Shown one piece after another: positions 62,189 through 64,000 of a DNA stretch of 64,000 bases; position 1 is the stretch's first letter, and every line of letters starts with the position of its first letter. Origin of the DNA: Ruminiclostridium cellobioparum subsp. termitidis CT1112 (GTDB taxonomy: Bacteria; Bacillota; Clostridia; Acetivibrionales; DSM-1351). The stretch spans positions 62,001 to 126,000 of the forward strand of contig NZ_AORV01000072.1 of assembly GCF_000350485.1 (NCBI RefSeq). The letters are read 5' to 3'. The notes beneath the pieces were generated by a model, which saw only the letters and a program-made list of their open reading frames with translations, made no database searches and was not told the DNA's origin. The position numbers were made by a program, and so were the translations under genes.

Positions 62189-62290
62189 TTACATGGCTTC
62201 AAGGATTTGTACCAGCTTGTCCTTTTCTATTGGAATATTATCATATTCCCTGATACTTCTTCTGTTTTTCATCACTTCAAATACATCCAT
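62189..62290 (-). pseudogene. Truncated nitroreductase N terminus
   Basis: A 33-residue frame, MDVFEVMKNRRSIREY plus NIPIEKDKLVQILEAM, ends at a TAA. It matches the first 33 residues of nitroreductase-family flavoproteins, including the FMN-phosphate NRRSIR motif, but the remaining about 140 residues are missing. GGAGGAG lies six bases upstream of the ATG, so the start is intact. The following 275 bases do not continue the protein in any frame I can see. It is probably the stub left by a deletion between the regulator gene and the glycosidase operon. Confidence 0.8.
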
Positions 62291-62320
62291 TTTAATCTCC
62301 TCCAGTTCCAGTATGCAGCC

Positions 62321-63088
62321 CTAATTAAAAGAATTTATTTTTCTGAAATGCTCCGGTGTCATGTTAAGTTTATTTTTAAACAATCTGAAAAACTGCCTAT
62401 CCGAATGATAACCGACTTGTATGGCGATATCCTTAACTTTTTTAGAGGGTTCTTCAATTAATATCTTCATTGCTTTTTTTAAACGCATCTGGTACACATA
62501 ATCAAGAAATGTAATTCCAAGTTCTTTTTTTACCAGGTTGCAGATAGAGTTCTCACTCATGCCGGTGTATATTGAAAGTTGCGTCAATGAAATATCACAA
62601 TTAAATTTTGCATCAATATAGTGGATTATTTTTTTCAGTGCCGGAACCATCTTTTCATAATTTGGCTTAATAAATAAATCATCATATTTCCCCAAAACTT
62701 CTTCAACCTTTGCAAGAGCAAGCGGTACCAGGTCCATTTCACGGACATATTTTTCAAGAATTGACCAATCAACCGGCTTGAGCAAATAATCAACTACCTG
62801 GTATTTCACTGCCTGCCGTGCAAATTCAAACTCCTCATGAGCTGTCAGTACAATGAACTTATCACAGATTTGTTTCCCCTTTACCTGTGCAATTAAATCA
62901 AATCCACTGATATTGGGCATTTTTAAGTCAGTGATAATTAAGTTCGGAGTGAAATTCTCCATAATTTGCAGCGCTTCTTCACCTGAATAGGCACCAACAC
63001 AGTTGATAGAAACATTGCTTATCTGTTTAAGCCTCTTCAGAATACCTAATACGATAATTTGTTCATCATCTACGACTAAAATATTCAT
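62321..63088 (-). CDS. YesN-like AraC-type response regulator (short form)
   Basis: A response regulator of 255 residues. The receiver carries VVDDEQ, phosphoacceptor Asp54 in IITDLKMPNISG and the lysine in LLKPVD. The C-terminal AraC domain has SIYTGMSENSICNLVKKE and AIQVGYHSDRQFFRLFKNK. The usual long middle region of YesN proteins is absent, so receiver and DNA-binding parts are almost directly joined. It lies 19 bases after the sensor kinase gene and upstream, on the same strand, of the glycosidase operon, which is its likely target. Confidence 0.93.
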   Translation of the reverse strand: MNILVVDDEQIIVLGILKRLKQISNVSINCVGAYSGEEALQIMENFTPNLIITDLKMPNISGFDLIAQVKGKQICDKFIVLTAHEEFEFARQAVKYQVVDYLLKPVDWSILEKYVREMDLVPLALAKVEEVLGKYDDLFIKPNYEKMVPALKKIIHYIDAKFNCDISLTQLSIYTGMSENSICNLVKKELGITFLDYVYQMRLKKAMKILIEEPSKKVKDIAIQVGYHSDRQFFRLFKNKLNMTPEHFRKINSFN

Positions 63089-63106
63089 GATAAAATTCCC
63101 CCTTTC

Positions 63107-64000
63107 CTAACCTATCAGAAATCCTTCTTTTGCAAAAGACAATGTACATACCACACCCTTGGGTGAATTTGCACGAAAGGAAATACCGTACTTCACTCCA
63201 TAAAAATATTTCAATCTGCTGTTTACATTTGTTAATCCGATGCTCCCGTTTGTACGGCCATTTGCGCTGCGATTTGTTCCGTCCTTTGTATTCTCAGCTG
63301 AACTTTCATTATTATGATACAGTTCGCTGGAACCAGCCGATTTCATTTTCATGTTAAGCTGTTCAATCTGCCCCCGCTGCATACCCCTCCCGTTATCGCC
63401 GATATCAACATATACCACATCATGTTCGGTGTATACAGATATGTTTATTTTCAAGGTATTCTCATTTTCCCAGCCGTGCTTCAGGCAATTTTCCACAATG
63501 GGCTGCAATATACAAAACGGGCAGCGTATATTTATGGAATCCTCCGGAATCTGCAGGTCAAATTGTGCATCATTGTTCTGGCGATACTGATAAATCAGCA
63601 AATAGTGGCGTATCTGGTTTAGTTCGTCCAGTAATGTGCTCTCCTTCCTCATGGAAATGTTATAACGCAGGAACCGGCTAAGAATAAACAACATATCACT
63701 GGCTTCGGTATATTTTTCTATTTCTATTCGCATACGTATATTTTCAAGGGTATTAAACATGAAATGCGGATTAATCTGTGATGCCAGCGCATAATAATTG
63801 GCATCATTTTTAAGCTGTTCGGCCCTGCGTGTGGATTCTATCAAAGATCCTATGGTCCCTATCATTTTGTTATACTCATAAATTACAGTGTCAATTTCAT
63901 CAGCACGGTTACTTGCCTGATAAGGAATCAGTCCTGTTTTGTCCGACTTTCTGATATGGCGGCTGAAATTTAAAAGGCGTGATGTATACCGGTAAATAAT
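63107..64000 (-). CDS. YesM-like sensor histidine kinase (5' part outside the window)
   Basis: The C-terminal 297 residues of a membrane sensor kinase. The frame is open to the right edge, where a HAMP domain is visible (YRYTSRLLNFSRHIRKSD, then NRADEIDTVIYEYNKMIG). Next come the His_kinase motif SQINPHFMFNTLENIRMR and the ATPase domain (LQPIVENCLKHGWEN, IGDNGRGMQ, GSIGLTNVNSRL). A low-complexity Ser/Asn insert lies before the last box (HNNESSAENTKDGTNRS). The sensor domain is beyond the window. It is paired with the response regulator 19 bases downstream. Confidence 0.93.
   Translation of the reverse strand: MIYRYTSRLLNFSRHIRKSDKTGLIPYQASNRADEIDTVIYEYNKMIGTIGSLIESTRRAEQLKNDANYYALASQINPHFMFNTLENIRMRIEIEKYTEASDMLFILSRFLRYNISMRKESTLLDELNQIRHYLLIYQYRQNNDAQFDLQIPEDSINIRCPFCILQPIVENCLKHGWENENTLKINISVYTEHDVVYVDIGDNGRGMQRGQIEQLNMKMKSAGSSELYHNNESSAENTKDGTNRSANGRTNGSIGLTNVNSRLKYFYGVKYGISFRANSPKGVVCTLSFAKEGFLIG

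Noticed and set aside
1-64000. tRNA or rRNA genes
   Set aside because: No cloverleaf-like sequence with CCA-type end or T-loop consensus was seen in any of the intergenic gaps.

Overview
The window reads as the chromosome of a saprophytic, plant-polysaccharide-degrading member of the Clostridia (Firmicutes), of Ruminiclostridium or Lachnospiraceae type. The support is base composition near 40 percent GC, strong GGAGG-type ribosome binding sites, YesM/YesN two-component pairs beside LplB/YtcP-type sugar importers, meso-diaminopimelate dehydrogenase, and several intracellular glycoside hydrolases or phosphorylases. The genus is inferred from gene content only. All coordinates are 1-based in the window.

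Region 1 (1-12,945) is nitrogen acquisition and signalling. A leftward cluster urtA-urtB-urtC-urtD-urtE-ureA-ureB-ureC couples a urea ABC importer to urease; ureC runs off the left edge. Upstream in the same direction lie a hybrid histidine kinase and an AraC-type response regulator, with a divergent receiver-kinase fusion beyond them. Region 2 (12,972-24,089) is housekeeping: a heterodimeric ABC exporter with a divergent MarR regulator, a tandem glycine riboswitch followed by serC-serA, a small unknown gene, and a trmB-like/lysA/ddh operon with a palindromic operator.

Region 3 (24,090-37,460) begins with two adjacent copies of a structured, inverted-repeat-bounded element. It continues with a leftward operon: two permeases, a binding protein, a LarA-like protein, a GH2 homologue lacking its nucleophile, a D-2-hydroxyacid dehydrogenase, a sugar isomerase-like TIM barrel, phosphohexomutase and a GH94 phosphorylase. 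Logically the importer brings in an oligosaccharide, the central enzymes modify it, and GH94 plus the mutase turn it into hexose-6-phosphate. A divergent YesM/YesN pair (37,848-41,064) probably controls it.

Region 4 (41,165-49,723) is a second leftward operon built around sugar or polyol acids: a Gfo/Idh/MocA oxidoreductase, a rearranged dihydropyrimidine-dehydrogenase-like flavoprotein, a hydroxyacid dehydrogenase, a mannonate-oxidoreductase-like SDR, a NagB-like isomerase/deaminase, a gluconokinase-like FGGY kinase and a creatininase-family amidohydrolase. Region 5 (50,006-64,000) holds a secreted discoidin-PKD-beta-helix protein behind a possible pseudoknot leader, a MoxR-DUF58-DUF4129 cluster, and a GH3 / GH95-like / unknown TIM-barrel-like cluster. 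A YesM/YesN pair precedes that cluster and a truncated nitroreductase start lies between.

The most unusual feature is a family of about 240-360 bp structured repeats in four copies (5885-6126, 24090-24434, 24455-24813, 51953-52195). All four share an apex of two hairpins with GGA-type loops between conserved CCGG and GCGAC-type strands. The hairpin stems differ completely in sequence between copies but still pair, which is direct evidence of selection on an RNA or single-stranded DNA fold. Two copies carry terminal inverted repeats, and one sits inside the urea operon.
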